Part shown: positions 50,649 to 60,925 of the stretch, piece by piece | Numbering within the stretch: the stretch's first letter is position 1 | Layout of the letters: the number at the start of each line of letters is the position of its first letter | Notes under the pieces: generated by a model | Database searches by the model: none | The model's input: only the letters and a program-made list of their open reading frames with translations | What the model was told of the DNA's origin: nothing | From: Caldilineaceae bacterium | Lineage (GTDB): Bacteria > Chloroflexota > Anaerolineae > Caldilineales > Caldilineaceae | Length of the DNA stretch: 62,227 bases | NCBI GenBank assembly: GCA_022824685.1 | Contig: JAJDZJ010000198.1 | Coordinates: 1 to 62,227, forward strand | Direction: 5' to 3' | Program-made: the position numbers and the translations under genes

Positions 50649-51986
50649 CTACCGGATAAAGCCCTCGTAATTGCGCATCATCAACTGCGCCTCGATCTGC
50701 TTCATCGTATCCAACACAACACCCACAACGATCAACAGACCAGTGCTGCTGATGATCAACGTATTGAAACTGCCTACGCCTCCACCGAATACCACGCCCG
50801 CCAGAAAGGGCAGCACCGCGACCAGGCCCAGGAAGAGCGCGCCGACTAACGTGATTCGCCCCAACACGCCGTTCAGATACTGTTCCGTACGCGGCCCCGG
50901 CCGAATTCCGGGGATAAAGCCCCCCTGTTTCTGCAACGTGTCGGGCAGATTCTGCTGCCGAAACATGATGTCCGTATAGAAATAGGTAAAGGCGACCGTC
51001 AGCATGAAATAGATCAGCCAGTAAAGGAAATTCTGTGGACTGAACGAAGTGAAAAAGAAATTCGCCACAGAGCCGATCCAGTCACTGCGAAGAATAAAGT
51101 AGGATGCCAGTGTGTTTGGCAGAATCAGCAAACTCTGAGCAAAGATCAGCGGAATCATCCCCGCAGTGTTCACCCGCATCGGCACGTAGGTGCTCTGTCC
51201 GCCCACCATCATCAGCCGGTTGCCTCGCATCGTGCGCACCCGCTTGCCATACTGCACCGGTATGCGCCGCTGGCCCTCCTGGACCCATACGATCAGGGCG
51301 ACCGTCAGAACCGTAATCACACTGAATATCAAGAGCTGCGTGACGCCCTGCTGCGCCAGCAGCCGCACTTGGCTCGGCGCCGATGCCACGATGCCGGCGA
51401 ATATGATCAACGATACGCCGTTGCCAATGCCCTGCTCCGTCAGCAACTCCCCCATCCACATGGCCAGCATCGTGCCCGCGGTCAAGCTGATCAGAATCGT
51501 CAGAGAGGGAAGCAGCGCCTCACCCGTGAAGCCCCACTGCTCAAGTACCGCCCCTGTCGCCGCGCCGCCTACGGGACGGCTCAGCAGAGTCGCCTGCCCA
51601 AATGCCTGCAAGAGCGCCAGCGGAACGGTCATATAATGCGTATACCTGTTCAGCTGCTGCCGCCCCTGTTCCCCCTCCCGGCTCAGCTCCTCCAGTTGGG
51701 GAACGATCGGAGTCAGCAACTGCATGATAATCGTGGCGGTAATGTATGGGTATACACCCATCGCCATCACGCTGAACTGCGCCAGCGCCCCGCCGCTGAA
51801 AAAATTCAACAAACTCAGAAGGATATTCTGATCAGTCGAACGAAATATCTGATCCAGTACCTCCCGATTCACCCCGGGAAGCGGGATATGCGCGGCGAGC
51901 CGGTAGGCCACCAGAATCAGAAACGTATAGAGCAGCTTCTGACGCAAATCTGGCAATCTAAAGGCATTGCGTACGGCTTCAAGCAT
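50649..51986 (-). CDS. secY: Protein translocase subunit SecY
   Basis: Channel of the Sec translocon; 445 aa with ten hydrophobic helices. Plug region and TM2 are visible in FSVMAMGVYPYITATIIMQL, the cytoplasmic loop reads EGQRRIPVQYGKRVR and the C-terminus IEAQLMMRNYEGFI is standard. Start 51986 follows rplO after 83 bases. Confidence 0.97.
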   Translation of the reverse strand: MLEAVRNAFRLPDLRQKLLYTFLILVAYRLAAHIPLPGVNREVLDQIFRSTDQNILLSLLNFFSGGALAQFSVMAMGVYPYITATIIMQLLTPIVPQLEELSREGEQGRQQLNRYTHYMTVPLALLQAFGQATLLSRPVGGAATGAVLEQWGFTGEALLPSLTILISLTAGTMLAMWMGELLTEQGIGNGVSLIIFAGIVASAPSQVRLLAQQGVTQLLIFSVITVLTVALIVWVQEGQRRIPVQYGKRVRTMRGNRLMMVGGQSTYVPMRVNTAGMIPLIFAQSLLILPNTLASYFILRSDWIGSVANFFFTSFSPQNFLYWLIYFMLTVAFTYFYTDIMFRQQNLPDTLQKQGGFIPGIRPGPRTEQYLNGVLGRITLVGALFLGLVAVLPFLAGVVFGGGVGSFNTLIISSTGLLIVVGVVLDTMKQIEAQLMMRNYEGFIR

Positions 51987-52069
51987 GAAAATTCTCCGGT
52001 AGAGATCCGGCCCGGTCTGGCCGCCTGTTCGGCAGCCAACCCGACCGCTCTACAGTTTGGACTATGCAG

Positions 52070-52549
52070 TTAGGACCGCGGCAAATTCCTGTTCACCTCA
52101 AAGGGCAGAATCTCGACCGTACCGCCGGCAGCCTCGATCTTCTCCCTCGCGCTCCTGCTGATTCGATGAACCTGCAAGTGGAGCGGCTTATCTACCTCGC
52201 CCCGCGCCAGCACAACCACAGGCTGCTTCGCGTCCCCCAACAGTCCCGTGTCAAAGAGCGACGCAGGCGTCACCTGCGCTTCAGCCTCAAAACGCTCGCC
52301 CATATTATCAAGATTCACCGGCGTATAGGTCACTTTGAAGCGGTTATTAAATCCCCGCATCCTGGGCAACCGGCGAAGAAAACTGAACTGACCTCCTTCA
52401 AAGCCGGCCCTGCCTCCCTTGGCGGAACGGGCATTCTGGCCCTTCGTGCCGCGCCCGGCCGTCTTGCCCCGTCCGGAACCTGTGCCCCGCCCGATTCGCT
52501 TTCGGTTTCGCGTCGCGCCCTCGTTCGGACGCAGTTCGTGCAATTTCAT
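52070..52549 (-). CDS. rplO: 50S ribosomal protein L15
   Basis: A 159-aa protein with the glycine/arginine-rich start KRIGRGTGSGRGKTAGRGTK and GGQFSFLRRLPRMRGFNNRF. It lies between rpmD and secY. Confidence 0.96.
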   Translation of the reverse strand: MKLHELRPNEGATRNRKRIGRGTGSGRGKTAGRGTKGQNARSAKGGRAGFEGGQFSFLRRLPRMRGFNNRFKVTYTPVNLDNMGERFEAEAQVTPASLFDTGLLGDAKQPVVVLARGEVDKPLHLQVHRISRSAREKIEAAGGTVEILPFEVNRNLPRS

Positions 52550-52622
52550 ATTCCCGTTACTCCAGCCACTTGGAAAAGGTCCCGACTGCTTGCGACAGCT
52601 CCGAACGGGCTGCTGCGCCCGC

Positions 52623-52814
52623 TCATCCCTCCGTCTTCTCCACCACCTCCACAAGATGAGAGACCTTGGCAATCATGCCCCGCACCGTCGGACTGTCCGC
52701 CTTCTCAACCGTCTGATTCATCTTCCTCAGGCCCAATGCCTGCACTGTCGCCTTCTGCCGTTTACTGTAACCAATCGGACTCTTGACCAGCTTCACCGTG
52801 ATCTTCTTTTCCAT
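52623..52814 (-). CDS. rpmD: 50S ribosomal protein L30
   Basis: A 63-aa protein: [20 protein letters not shown] then [10 protein letters not shown]. It follows rpsE by four bases (ATG 52814) and precedes rplO. Confidence 0.95.
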   Translation of the reverse strand: MEKKITVKLVKSPIGYSKRQKATVQALGLRKMNQTVEKADSPTVRGMIAKVSHLVEVVEKTEG

Positions 52815-52818
52815 GGGT

Positions 52819-53361
52819 CTAATCTTCCTGATACCAGAACGGGCGCAACTTTTCAGGATCAACACCCCGGCGCCTCGCCTCGACTCTGTAGTCCTGCAAC
52901 TGCCTCAACGAAGCGAAGGTCGCCTGCACCACATTCAATATGTTGTCGCTCCCCAGCGACTTGGACAAGATGTCCTTTACCCCGGCGGCCTCGACCACAG
53001 CGCGCACACCGCCGCCGGCGATTACACCGGTCCCCGGGCTGGCAGGCCTCAACAAGACCTCGCCGGCGCCAAAACGGGCCTGGCTCGCATGAGGTATCGT
53101 CGTACCCAGCAGATTCACGTCGACCATCGTCTTGCGGGCCGTGTCACTCGCCTTGCGAATCGCATCCGGAACCTCGCGCGCCTTCCCCACGCCCACGCCT
53201 ACGCGCCCGCTGTTGTCTCCTACCACCACCACGGCGCGAAAAGCGAACCTGCGTCCACCCTTCACTACCTTTGCCGTGCGCGCGATATGAACGACCTTCT
53301 CATCAAGTTCATCCTTCTCTTCTTCCTGCTCGCGGTTCCGTCGACGATCCCGACGTCCCAT
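52819..53361 (-). CDS. rpsE: 30S ribosomal protein S5
   Basis: A 180-aa protein. [19 protein letters not shown], the [19 protein letters not shown] motif and [20 protein letters not shown] are diagnostic. The charged N-terminus (about 20 residues) is longer than the E. coli form. Confidence 0.96.
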   Translation of the reverse strand: MGRRDRRRNREQEEEKDELDEKVVHIARTAKVVKGGRRFAFRAVVVVGDNSGRVGVGVGKAREVPDAIRKASDTARKTMVDVNLLGTTIPHASQARFGAGEVLLRPASPGTGVIAGGGVRAVVEAAGVKDILSKSLGSDNILNVVQATFASLRQLQDYRVEARRRGVDPEKLRPFWYQED

Positions 53362-53382
53362 TTCCTTCTCTCCTTGCTCTAA

Positions 53383-53748
53383 TTAGAAGACGAGGCCGCC
53401 CTCTCGACTGCCGTCGGCAACCGCTTTCACGCGGCCGTGATAACGGTACCCGCCGCGATCAAATACCACCTGTTCAATTCCGGCTGCCTTGGCGCGCTCG
53501 GCAACGACCTTGCCGAGCTCCTTCGCCTGGTCCACCTTCAGCTTGTCGGCCAAAACATCCCGCAGGTCAGCTTCCAGAGTGGAAGCGGAAACGATCGTAT
53601 GGCCGGCCTGATCATCTATCACCTGTACATTTAAATGCTTCAGGCTGCGAAATACATTCAATCGCGGCCTCGCCGCCGTCCCTGAAACCTTGCGCCGTAC
53701 ACGCATGTGCCGGCGCTTTCGCGCTCTCGCTCGTGACACTCTTGCCAT
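53383..53748 (-). CDS. rplR: 50S ribosomal protein L18
   Basis: A 121-aa protein contacting 5S r[23 protein letters not shown] and [20 protein letters not shown] are typical; the C-terminus is normal. Confidence 0.96.
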   Translation of the reverse strand: MARVSRARARKRRHMRVRRKVSGTAARPRLNVFRSLKHLNVQVIDDQAGHTIVSASTLEADLRDVLADKLKVDQAKELGKVVAERAKAAGIEQVVFDRGGYRYHGRVKAVADGSREGGLVF

Positions 53749-53769
53749 GGTTCACTATCCCTCACCCAT

Positions 53770-54324
53770 CTATACCGCAGCCGCCCCGGCCTTGCCTGCC
53801 TTGGAACGCACATATTCGCCCTGGTAGCGGATGCCCTTGCCCTTGTACGGCTCCGGCGGCCGCTCCTTGCGAATCTTCGCTGCCAGTTCACCAATCTTCT
53901 GCTTGTTGATTCCCGAAATCGTCACCGTGCGCCCATCTCGCGACACCTCAAACTCCACATCCGGGCTCGGCGGCGCATACTCAACAGGATGACTCTTCCC
54001 TAGCTGCAAAACCAGGTTATTCCCCTCCTGCTGAGCCCGATATCCAACGCCGTGTATCTCCAAAGTCCTCTTGAAACCGTCAGTGACACCAACCACCATG
54101 TTGTTGAGCAGCGATCTTGTAAGTCCGTGCATCGCGCGATGGTGACGTTGGTCCGTAGGCCTGTTAACGACGATCTCGCCATTCTCCCACGAAATCCTCA
54201 TATCCCGATTGAACTTCTGGCTGAGCTCCCCTTTGGGGCCCTTCACTGTGACCACGTTGCCTGTCACAATATCAACCGTGACACCGGCAGGCACAGGAAT
54301 CGGCGCCTTCCCGACTCGTGACAT
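53770..54324 (-). CDS. rplF: 50S ribosomal protein L6
   Basis: A 184-aa protein: SRVGKAPIPVPAGVTVDI at the start, LQLGKSHPVEYAPP in the middle, and RPPEPYKGKGIRYQGEYV at the end, all classic for L6. Confidence 0.97.
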   Translation of the reverse strand: MSRVGKAPIPVPAGVTVDIVTGNVVTVKGPKGELSQKFNRDMRISWENGEIVVNRPTDQRHHRAMHGLTRSLLNNMVVGVTDGFKRTLEIHGVGYRAQQEGNNLVLQLGKSHPVEYAPPSPDVEFEVSRDGRTVTISGINKQKIGELAAKIRKERPPEPYKGKGIRYQGEYVRSKAGKAGAAAV

Positions 54325-54339
54325 GTTCTCCTCCCAACT

Positions 54340-54735
54340 CTACCAAACGTTGCACATTATCTCGCCGCCAATCCGCTCGCGCCGTGCCTGGCTGCCGCTC
54401 ATCACTCCCTTCGGCGTCGAAACAATGTTTATCCCCAGGCCGCTCCGAACAAGCGGGATGTTGCGATAGCCGGTATAGGTGCGCCGGCCAGGTCGGCTCA
54501 CCCGCTCCATGCCGGTAATGACCGGTTGGCCCTTCTCGGAATACTTCATCCCCACAATCAGATTCGGCCGCGACTTTTCACCCGTCACCGAATAGCCGCT
54601 GATAAAGCCCTCCTCCGCCAATATCTTGGCAAGAGCGACCTTTACCTTGGAGCTGGGCATCACCGCACGCCGATGCCGGGAGTTTGACGAGTTGCGGACC
54701 CGCGTCAGAAAGTCCGCGATTGGATCGGTCATCAT
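54340..54735 (-). CDS. rpsH: 30S ribosomal protein S8
   Basis: A 131-aa protein: MTDPIADFLTRVRNSSNSRH and GLGINIVSTPKGVMSG are diagnostic. The start is ATG 54735 or 54732. It follows rpsN by 81 bases. Confidence 0.96.
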   Translation of the reverse strand: MMTDPIADFLTRVRNSSNSRHRRAVMPSSKVKVALAKILAEEGFISGYSVTGEKSRPNLIVGMKYSEKGQPVITGMERVSRPGRRTYTGYRNIPLVRSGLGINIVSTPKGVMSGSQARRERIGGEIMCNVW

Positions 54736-54816
54736 AACCAGTGCTTCCTCTTGTATCTTGCAGCGCAACCTGTGCCGCCAATCTCTACGGCAGCGATCAC
54801 GCCGTAATCGGGTCGG

Positions 54817-54999
54817 CTACCAACTGGACTTGACTACGCCCGGCAAATTGCCCAACAGGGCTTCCCGTCGAAAACAGATGCGGCACAGGCCAAAACGGCG
54901 CATGTACGCACGCGGACGCCCACACTTCGCGCAGCGGTTCCGCACGCGCACTTCATACTTCCGCTTCGACTCCCGCAAAACAATACTTTTCTTAGCCAC
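54817..54999 (-). CDS. rpsN: 30S ribosomal protein S14, zinc-type
   Basis: A 60-aa protein of the short type Z form. Cys23/Cys26 and Cys39/Cys42 (CAKC, CRIC) bind zinc. The start is GTG with GGAGAGG upstream. Confidence 0.96.
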   Translation of the reverse strand: MAKKSIVLRESKRKYEVRVRNRCAKCGRPRAYMRRFGLCRICFRREALLGNLPGVVKSSW

Positions 55000-55053
55000 A
55001 GCCCGTCCTCTCCTTCATTCTCGTAGCCGATTTATCTTTCGCTGCCGCTGGCC

Positions 55054-55626
55054 CTATCGCCGCTGAAACGGCATGTCCATCATCGCCAGCAGCCGGCGGC
55101 CCTCCTCATCAGTTGCCGCCGTCGTGACGACCGTTACTTCCATTCCCCGCACCTTGTCAATTTCATCGTAGTCAATCTCCGGAAAGACCAGCTGCTCACG
55201 CAGGCCCAGGCTGTAATTGCCCCGGCCGTCGAAAGAATCCGGCGATATACCGCGAAAATCCCGCTGGGCCGGCAACGCGATGCTGATCAAACGGTCCAGA
55301 AAGTCCCACATCCGCCGGCCGCGCAACGTCACCTTTACCCCGATCGGCATCCCTTCCCGCAGCTTGAAGGTGGCGATCGACTTGCGGGCCCGCGTCACAA
55401 TCGGCCTCTGCCCCGTGATTATCGTCAGATCCTGGCTGGCGCGCTCGATCGTCTTGCCATCCGTGATCGCCTCCCCCATGCCAATATTGACGCTGATCTT
55501 CTCAACCCGCGGCACCTGCATGATGTTCGTATAACCAAATTCCGTCATCAGCGCCGGCGCAATCTCACTCTCAAATCGTTCTTTCAACCGCGGCTTCGGC
55601 GCCGAACTTCCGGTCGCTTCGCTCAT
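55054..55626 (-). CDS. rplE: 50S ribosomal protein L5
   Basis: A 190-aa protein binding 5S r[36 protein letters not shown] and [20 protein letters not shown] are typical. About ten Ser/Pro-rich residues precede the usual start. Confidence 0.97.
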   Translation of the reverse strand: MSEATGSSAPKPRLKERFESEIAPALMTEFGYTNIMQVPRVEKISVNIGMGEAITDGKTIERASQDLTIITGQRPIVTRARKSIATFKLREGMPIGVKVTLRGRRMWDFLDRLISIALPAQRDFRGISPDSFDGRGNYSLGLREQLVFPEIDYDEIDKVRGMEVTVVTTAATDEEGRRLLAMMDMPFQRR

Positions 55627-55704
55627 TGCTCTCCACTCCTCGCCCGCAATGGCCGCACGCAGCGGCTTCAGGCCCTCTATCTGTCCCGTGTCCCAACTCT
55701 CGTT

Positions 55705-56064
55705 CTAACTCTCGCTTGCCGTGGGCAGCGGCTCCTTGGTGCGCCTGTCAATCCGCAGCTTGTCTTCGCCTTCAAAACTGTACCCGGCGCGAGTCACCTC
55801 GTTATCCGTACCCACCAGCGCCACGTTGCTTATATGCACCGGCGCCTCAAGCTCGATGCGGCCCGTCTGCGTCCGCACTGTCGGGCTCCGACGCTGGTGC
55901 TTCGTAACAAAGTTCGCCCCCGCCACAACAACATACACCCGATTGGGATCGTAGCGGCCCTTTTTGTCCTTCTTGCGGATTACGCTCTGCACTTCACCAC
56001 GGTGCCCCTTGTCATTGCCGGCGATCACTTCAACGAGGTCACCCTTCCTGATCTTTACACTCAT
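55705..56064 (-). CDS. rplX: 50S ribosomal protein L24
   Basis: A 119-aa protein with a KOW motif (GDLVEVIAGNDKGHRGEVQS) that helps start 50S assembly. It lies between rplN and rplE, with a 72-base gap to rplN. Confidence 0.95.
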   Translation of the reverse strand: MSVKIRKGDLVEVIAGNDKGHRGEVQSVIRKKDKKGRYDPNRVYVVVAGANFVTKHQRRSPTVRTQTGRIELEAPVHISNVALVGTDNEVTRAGYSFEGEDKLRIDRRTKEPLPTASES

Positions 56065-56136
56065 CCCTCATCTCCTCAATTCCTGTACGATCCGTCCGCC
56101 GGCTCGCCCTTCCTGAAGCCTGTCCGCCAGCTGCCC

Positions 56137-56505
56137 TCAAAGCACCTCCGGCGCCAGCGACACAATCTTCATATAACCGTGGTCCCGTAACTCCCGCGCA
56201 ACCGGGCCAAAAATGCGAGTGCCCCGTGGATTCCTGTTGTCATCTATCAGAACAGCCGCGTTCTCATCGAACCGAATGTAGCTGCCGTCCTTCCTCCGGA
56301 CCGGACGCCGTGTGCGCACAATGACCGCCCGCACTATCTCGCCCTTCTTCACCGACGCCGTCGGGCTGGAAGATTTGACCGTCGCCACGATGACGTCTCC
56401 TATGCCGCCGTAACGGCGCGTACTCCCCCCCCGAACTCGTATCGTCAACAGCTCTTTCGCGCCCGTATTGTCGGCCACCCGCAGCCGGCTCTCCTGTTGA
56501 ATCAT
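56137..56505 (-). CDS. rplN: 50S ribosomal protein L14
   Basis: A 122-aa protein: [19 protein letters not shown] and [17 protein letters not shown] are the invariant ends. It follows rpsQ by 36 bases. Confidence 0.97.
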   Translation of the reverse strand: MIQQESRLRVADNTGAKELLTIRVRGGSTRRYGGIGDVIVATVKSSSPTASVKKGEIVRAVIVRTRRPVRRKDGSYIRFDENAAVLIDDNRNPRGTRIFGPVARELRDHGYMKIVSLAPEVL

Positions 56506-56541
56506 AGCTCCATACCTCTTCTCTTGCCGTCCCGTCTTGTC

Positions 56542-56799
56542 TTAGACGACAACCGCACGGTCAAGTATTTCAGAAACGTAGAATCTCTTGTCTTTGCTCA
56601 GCGGCCGGCATTCACGAATCTGGACCGTGTCTCCCACCCGACAAGAGTTTTCCGGATCGTGGGCCTTGTATTTCTTATGCGACTTGACAACCTTGCCATA
56701 CAAGGCATGGCGCGCCGTGCGCCCCACTTCGACAACCACAGTCTTATCCATCTTGTCGCTGGTGACCACGCCAACCAACACCCGTCTTCGCTCGCGCAT
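56542..56799 (-). CDS. rpsQ: 30S ribosomal protein S17
   Basis: An 85-aa protein: RRVLVGVVTSDKMDKTVVVE and ECRPLSKDKRFYVSEIL are typical. It follows rpmC by five bases. Confidence 0.96.
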   Translation of the reverse strand: MRERRRVLVGVVTSDKMDKTVVVEVGRTARHALYGKVVKSHKKYKAHDPENSCRVGDTVQIRECRPLSKDKRFYVSEILDRAVVV

Positions 56800-56804
56800 T
56801 CCCC

Positions 56805-57014
56805 TTACTCCTCTTCCTCTTCGGCCATCAACTCCCGCTCACGCAAAATCGTCTTGATCCGCGCGATCTCTCGCCGAACCTGACCCTTGCGCGCCGTATT
56901 TGTCAACTGCCCGGTCGCTTTCTGAAAGCGCAAATTGAACAACTCCTGATACCCCTCGTCCAACCGGGTATACAGTTCACTCTCCGTCAGCGGGCGCAAC
57001 TCATGTGCTTTCAT
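56805..57014 (-). CDS. rpmC: 50S ribosomal protein L29
   Basis: A 69-aa helical hairpin: [20 protein letters not shown] is the family core. The acidic tail EEEE is extra. An in-frame GTG precedes ATG 57014; AGGAGG fits either. Confidence 0.95.
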   Translation of the reverse strand: MKAHELRPLTESELYTRLDEGYQELFNLRFQKATGQLTNTARKGQVRREIARIKTILRERELMAEEEEE

Positions 57015-57038
57015 CACTCTATCCTCCTCGCCTCCGCG

Positions 57039-57452
57039 TCAAATATCCTGTCGGGCAACAAACTGCGTGCCCATCGGCAACTTGTGCGCGGCCAGGCGGA
57101 AGGCCTCACGCGCCTGCTCTTCATCTACACCGGCGATCTCAAAAACCATCCGGCCCGGCTTCACCACCGCAACCCAATGGTCGACATTCCCCTTGCCAGA
57201 ACCCATACGGGTCTCGGCCGCCCGCTCCGTTACCGGCTTGTCCGGAAAGATGCGAATCCACACCTTGCCGCCGCGCCGCACATAACGAACAATCGCCCGA
57301 CGGGCCGCCTCAATCTGGCGGCTCGTAACCCAACACGGCTCGGTTGCCTGCAGGCCATATGTGCCAAAATCAATCCGATTGCCCCGCGACGCCATGCCTC
57401 GCATCCGGCCGCGGTGCATCTTGCGATATTTAACCCGCTTTGGCATCAACAT
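57039..57452 (-). CDS. rplP: 50S ribosomal protein L16
   Basis: A 137-aa protein: [38 protein letters not shown] and the usual C-terminus. It follows rpsC by 60 bases. Confidence 0.97.
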   Translation of the reverse strand: MLMPKRVKYRKMHRGRMRGMASRGNRIDFGTYGLQATEPCWVTSRQIEAARRAIVRYVRRGGKVWIRIFPDKPVTERAAETRMGSGKGNVDHWVAVVKPGRMVFEIAGVDEEQAREAFRLAAHKLPMGTQFVARQDI

Positions 57453-57512
57453 TGTCTACTCTCCGTCCCGCTTCATATTGGTCCGGCCGCCGCCTGTCTT
57501 GGGCAGTTGCCT

Positions 57513-58187
57513 CTACTCGCTCGCAGTCATCTCCGCATACCGTGCATGGTACTCCTCGCCCGGCAGCACTTCTCCGTGGTAGACCCATGCCTTCACGCCA
57601 ATCAGGCCGTATGTCGTGTTCGCCTCGGCGGTCCCGTAATCGATCGACGCCCGCAACGTATGGCGCGGCACCTGCCCGTCGCGAATCGTGTCCACGCGTC
57701 CCATCTCGCTGCCGCCCAGACGCCCGGCCACCTGGATCATGATCCCTTCGGCCCCGGTCCGCATCGCCCGTCCCGCCGCCTGTTTCATCGCACGCTTCCA
57801 GCTGATGCGGCGCTCCAGCTGCTCTGCCACATTCTCCGAAACCAGCTGGGCGTCCGTCTCCGGCTTGTCAATCTCGCGCACGTCGATCTTCACCTTCTTG
57901 TTCGTCAACTCCTGCAGATTCACCCGCAGCACATTCACATTCGCGCCCTTGCGCCCAATGATGATCCCGGGCTTGGCCGTATTGATGATCACGTGAACCT
58001 GGTTGGGCTGACGTTCTATCTCGATAAAACTGATGCCCGCTCGCGGCGCATCCCGGTGAATCATCGCCCGGATCTCCCGATCCTCACCAAGCTGATTCAC
58101 ATAATCATGCCCCGTGGCAAACCATCGACTCTTGTGTTCCTTGATGATGCCCAGGCGAAAACCGGTCGGATGTACTTTGCGTCCCAT
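57513..58187 (-). CDS. rpsC: 30S ribosomal protein S3
   Basis: A 224-aa protein. The KH motif [20 protein letters not shown] and [12 protein letters not shown] are in the N-half; the C-half [18 protein letters not shown] is intact. The start ATG is at 58187. Confidence 0.97.
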   Translation of the reverse strand: MGRKVHPTGFRLGIIKEHKSRWFATGHDYVNQLGEDREIRAMIHRDAPRAGISFIEIERQPNQVHVIINTAKPGIIIGRKGANVNVLRVNLQELTNKKVKIDVREIDKPETDAQLVSENVAEQLERRISWKRAMKQAAGRAMRTGAEGIMIQVAGRLGGSEMGRVDTIRDGQVPRHTLRASIDYGTAEANTTYGLIGVKAWVYHGEVLPGEEYHARYAEMTASE

Positions 58188-58245
58188 TGGGCCTCCTTGC
58201 GCGGCGCCGGTTGCCCCGTCAGACCACCCCGCCGCTGTCTGTCGA

Positions 58246-58590
58246 CTACTCGTCGTCCAAACGCTCTTCCAGAACTACCGTAATATGGGAGGAGCGGCGA
58301 ATCCATGGCTTGAACCGGCCACGCGCCCCAAATCGCCGCCAGCGCCGGTTCGGCGCCTGATCAGCATAGATCCTGCTAATGTACAGCTCATCAGCTTCCA
58401 GACCGAAATTCTCAACGCCGTTGGCGATCGCGCTCTTCAATGTCTTTGCAACCACCCTCGCCGCCTGTTGAGGCATGAACTGCAACAACGTCAACGCCTC
58501 CTCGGCCGGCCGCCCACGCATCTCATCCAATACCAGGCGCGCCTTCTGGGGGCTTATCCCTGTATATTTGGTAACTGCTCGAACTTCCAT
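58246..58590 (-). CDS. rplV: 50S ribosomal protein L22
   Basis: A 114-aa protein: [20 protein letters not shown] and the tunnel loop [19 protein letters not shown]. It lies 58 bases ahead of rpsC. Confidence 0.97.
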   Translation of the reverse strand: MEVRAVTKYTGISPQKARLVLDEMRGRPAEEALTLLQFMPQQAARVVAKTLKSAIANGVENFGLEADELYISRIYADQAPNRRWRRFGARGRFKPWIRRSSHITVVLEERLDDE

Positions 58591-58652
58591 CGTACGCGCT
58601 CCCCAATCTCCAGGATGGAGGAAAATGCAACTATCGACTCAAAACCGAAACC

Positions 58653-58934
58653 CTACAGCTGGCGGGTGCTTCTTTCCGACCTGATATGGCCGCGGAAGAA
58701 TCGTGTCGGCGCAAACTCACCCAACTTGTGCCCCACCATGTTCTCCGTAATGTAAATCGGCACATGCCGCCGCCCATCGTGAATCGCCAGCGTATGCCCG
58801 ACAAACTGCGGAAAAATCGTCGATGACCGCGACCACGTCTTGAGCACCTTCCGCTCACCGGCCCGGTTCATATCCTCAATCTTCTTCAATAACCGCGGCT
58901 CAACAAACGGTCCTTTCTTCAGGCTGCGTCCCAT
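58653..58934 (-). CDS. rpsS: 30S ribosomal protein S19
   Basis: A 93-aa protein: [37 protein letters not shown] and the C-terminal FRGHIRSER are standard. Confidence 0.97.
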   Translation of the reverse strand: MGRSLKKGPFVEPRLLKKIEDMNRAGERKVLKTWSRSSTIFPQFVGHTLAIHDGRRHVPIYITENMVGHKLGEFAPTRFFRGHIRSERSTRQL

Positions 58935-58964
58935 CGATTCCCCTCCACTTCTCCAGGTTTTCCT

Positions 58965-59798
58965 CTATCGACGCTCACTGCCGCGCCGCACAATGAACTT
59001 GCCCGTCCTCTTGTTGCGCCGCGTTCGCTTGCCGCGCGCAGGCTGACCCCACGGTGTCTTCGGCCCAGGCATCCCAATCGGCGATCGTCCCTCGCCGCCG
59101 CCGTGCGGATGGGATGCCGGATCCATCGCAACACCCCGCACCGACGGCCGGAAGCCCAGCCAGCGCCGCCGGCCGGCCTTGCCAATCGATATGTTGCTGT
59201 GGTCCGGATTCGACACCTGTCCAATCGTCGCCAAACAGTCCATCTCAATGTAACGAACCTCGCCGCTCGGCAACCGTACCTGCGCACGCGGCCCCTCTTT
59301 GGCAACCAGCTGCGCCGAAACGCCCGCGCTGCGCACCAACTGCGCGCCGCGGCCAGGGTACAACTCGATGTTGTGTATCTGCGTTCCCGGCGGAATGTTG
59401 CGTATCGGCAGCGCATTGCCCGACCGTATGTCGGCGTTCGGGCCCGACTCCAAAACGTCGCCTACCTGAACGCCCAACGGCGCAACAATGTACCGCTTTT
59501 CACCATCCTCATAGGTCAACAGAGCAATGCGTGCACTGCGATTCGGGTCGTATTCGATCGACGTGACCCGCGCCGGAGCCCCCCATCTGTCCCGTTTAAA
59601 GTCGATGACGCGGTAAAGCCGCTTGTGGCCGCCGCCGCGATGTCGGACGGTGATCCGCCCCTGGCTGTTGCGCCCGCCTGTCCTGTGCAAAGTTTCAGTC
59701 AGCGACCGCTCCGGCTTCTTCCGCGTGATCGTCTCAAATGTCGAGACACTCATGTCCCTTCGCCCCGGAGACGTGGGACGGTATATCTTCACTGGCAT
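58965..59798 (-). CDS. rplB: 50S ribosomal protein L2
   Basis: A 277-aa peptidyl-transferase-region protein. [16 protein letters not shown] carries the conserved His, and [19 protein letters not shown] is typical. ATG 59798 is chosen; the longer frame adds unrelated residues. Confidence 0.97.
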   Translation of the reverse strand: MPVKIYRPTSPGRRDMSVSTFETITRKKPERSLTETLHRTGGRNSQGRITVRHRGGGHKRLYRVIDFKRDRWGAPARVTSIEYDPNRSARIALLTYEDGEKRYIVAPLGVQVGDVLESGPNADIRSGNALPIRNIPPGTQIHNIELYPGRGAQLVRSAGVSAQLVAKEGPRAQVRLPSGEVRYIEMDCLATIGQVSNPDHSNISIGKAGRRRWLGFRPSVRGVAMDPASHPHGGGEGRSPIGMPGPKTPWGQPARGKRTRRNKRTGKFIVRRGSERR

Positions 59799-59872
59799 AA
59801 AATCAATCTCCGTTCGACAAAAGTTTGAAGAGAGAAACCATCGCGCCCGTCTCTCATCTCCCATCCCGACCG

Positions 59873-60163
59873 CTAAACACCCTCAAAGAACTGGATGCTG
59901 TCGCCTTCACCCAACGTCACAATCGCCTTCTTCCACGGCGACTTCCGCACCACTTTGCGTCGACCCCGCATCCCCGTCTTGGCCGGCATCATCATCACCC
60001 GTACGTCTACGACGCTCACCCTGAATGCTGTCTCCACCGCATCGCGTATCTGATGCTTATTGGCGCGCGTATCGACCTCAAATGTGTACTGATTGTAAAA
60101 ATCAGCCGCATCGTACGACTTCTCGGTAATGACCGGACGTTTTATCACTTCATAAACGTGCAT
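59873..60163 (-). CDS. rplW: 50S ribosomal protein L23
   Basis: A 96-aa protein at the tunnel exit, docking site for SRP and trigger factor. [20 protein letters not shown] and [17 protein letters not shown] are diagnostic. Confidence 0.96.
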   Translation of the reverse strand: MHVYEVIKRPVITEKSYDAADFYNQYTFEVDTRANKHQIRDAVETAFRVSVVDVRVMMMPAKTGMRGRRKVVRKSPWKKAIVTLGEGDSIQFFEGV

Positions 60164-60241
60164 CTTCTTCTCCTCATATCGGACACCGACCCGCACCCTC
60201 GCAACGCTGCCAACTGCCCGTCGCGCCGAACCGCCCCGCAG

Positions 60242-60865
60242 CTATGCAAGCCAGTCGTGAATCATCTCGACCGAAGTCTGCGGCAAGAGAAGCGTGTCAT
60301 GGCCCAGCAGATCCTGTATATTCAGATTGCCGCTGAGAGCCGTTTTCGCCTGCGGCAGATTGCTGATCGACTTCTCCACAGCCGTGTCCCGCGCCGGCAA
60401 TACAACCAGCACACTCCCGCTGTCCAAGCCCAAATCGGCCAGCGTCCGCACGAAATCCTTCGTCTTCGGCGCTTCCATCGCCAGCTGCTCCAGCACCACG
60501 ATCTGTTCCGCGCCCGCCTTGACGCTCAGCGCGCTCCGCAACGCCGCCCTGCGCATCTTTTTCGGCATCTTCTTGGTATATTTGCGAGGCGTCGGCCCAA
60601 ATGCCGTCCCGCCGCCAACCCAGATGGGTGACCGGATCGAGCCATGCCGCGCCCGCCCCGTGCCCTTCTGACGCCAGGGCTTGCGTCCGCCACCGCGAAC
60701 CTCGCTCCGAGATTTCGTCTTGTGCGTTCCCGTCCGGGCGTTCGCCAACTGCCTCACCAGCGCCTGGTGCATCAGCCCCCGGTTGACCGGAGCGGCAAAT
60801 ACCGTGTCCTCCAACTCCATCTGACCGACCTCTTCACCGGCCATATTCTTGATTGGCACTTCCAC
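60242..60865 (-). CDS. rplD: 50S ribosomal protein L4
   Basis: A 207-aa protein. GGGRKPWRQKGTGRARHGS is the conserved tunnel loop. The start is GTG with GGAGG six bases upstream. Confidence 0.97.
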   Translation of the reverse strand: MEVPIKNMAGEEVGQMELEDTVFAAPVNRGLMHQALVRQLANARTGTHKTKSRSEVRGGGRKPWRQKGTGRARHGSIRSPIWVGGGTAFGPTPRKYTKKMPKKMRRAALRSALSVKAGAEQIVVLEQLAMEAPKTKDFVRTLADLGLDSGSVLVVLPARDTAVEKSISNLPQAKTALSGNLNIQDLLGHDTLLLPQTSVEMIHDWLA

Positions 60866-60925
60866 CGTTTCGCCTCCGTACCAGTAGCCGCCGGCTCGTC
60901 TATCTACGAACCACCCGCAAAAATC

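Noticed and set aside
57003-58283. A 426-aa plus-strand open frame across ribosomal genes
   Set aside because: It covers rpmC, rplP and rpsC on the other strand and is His/Arg/Pro-rich noise.
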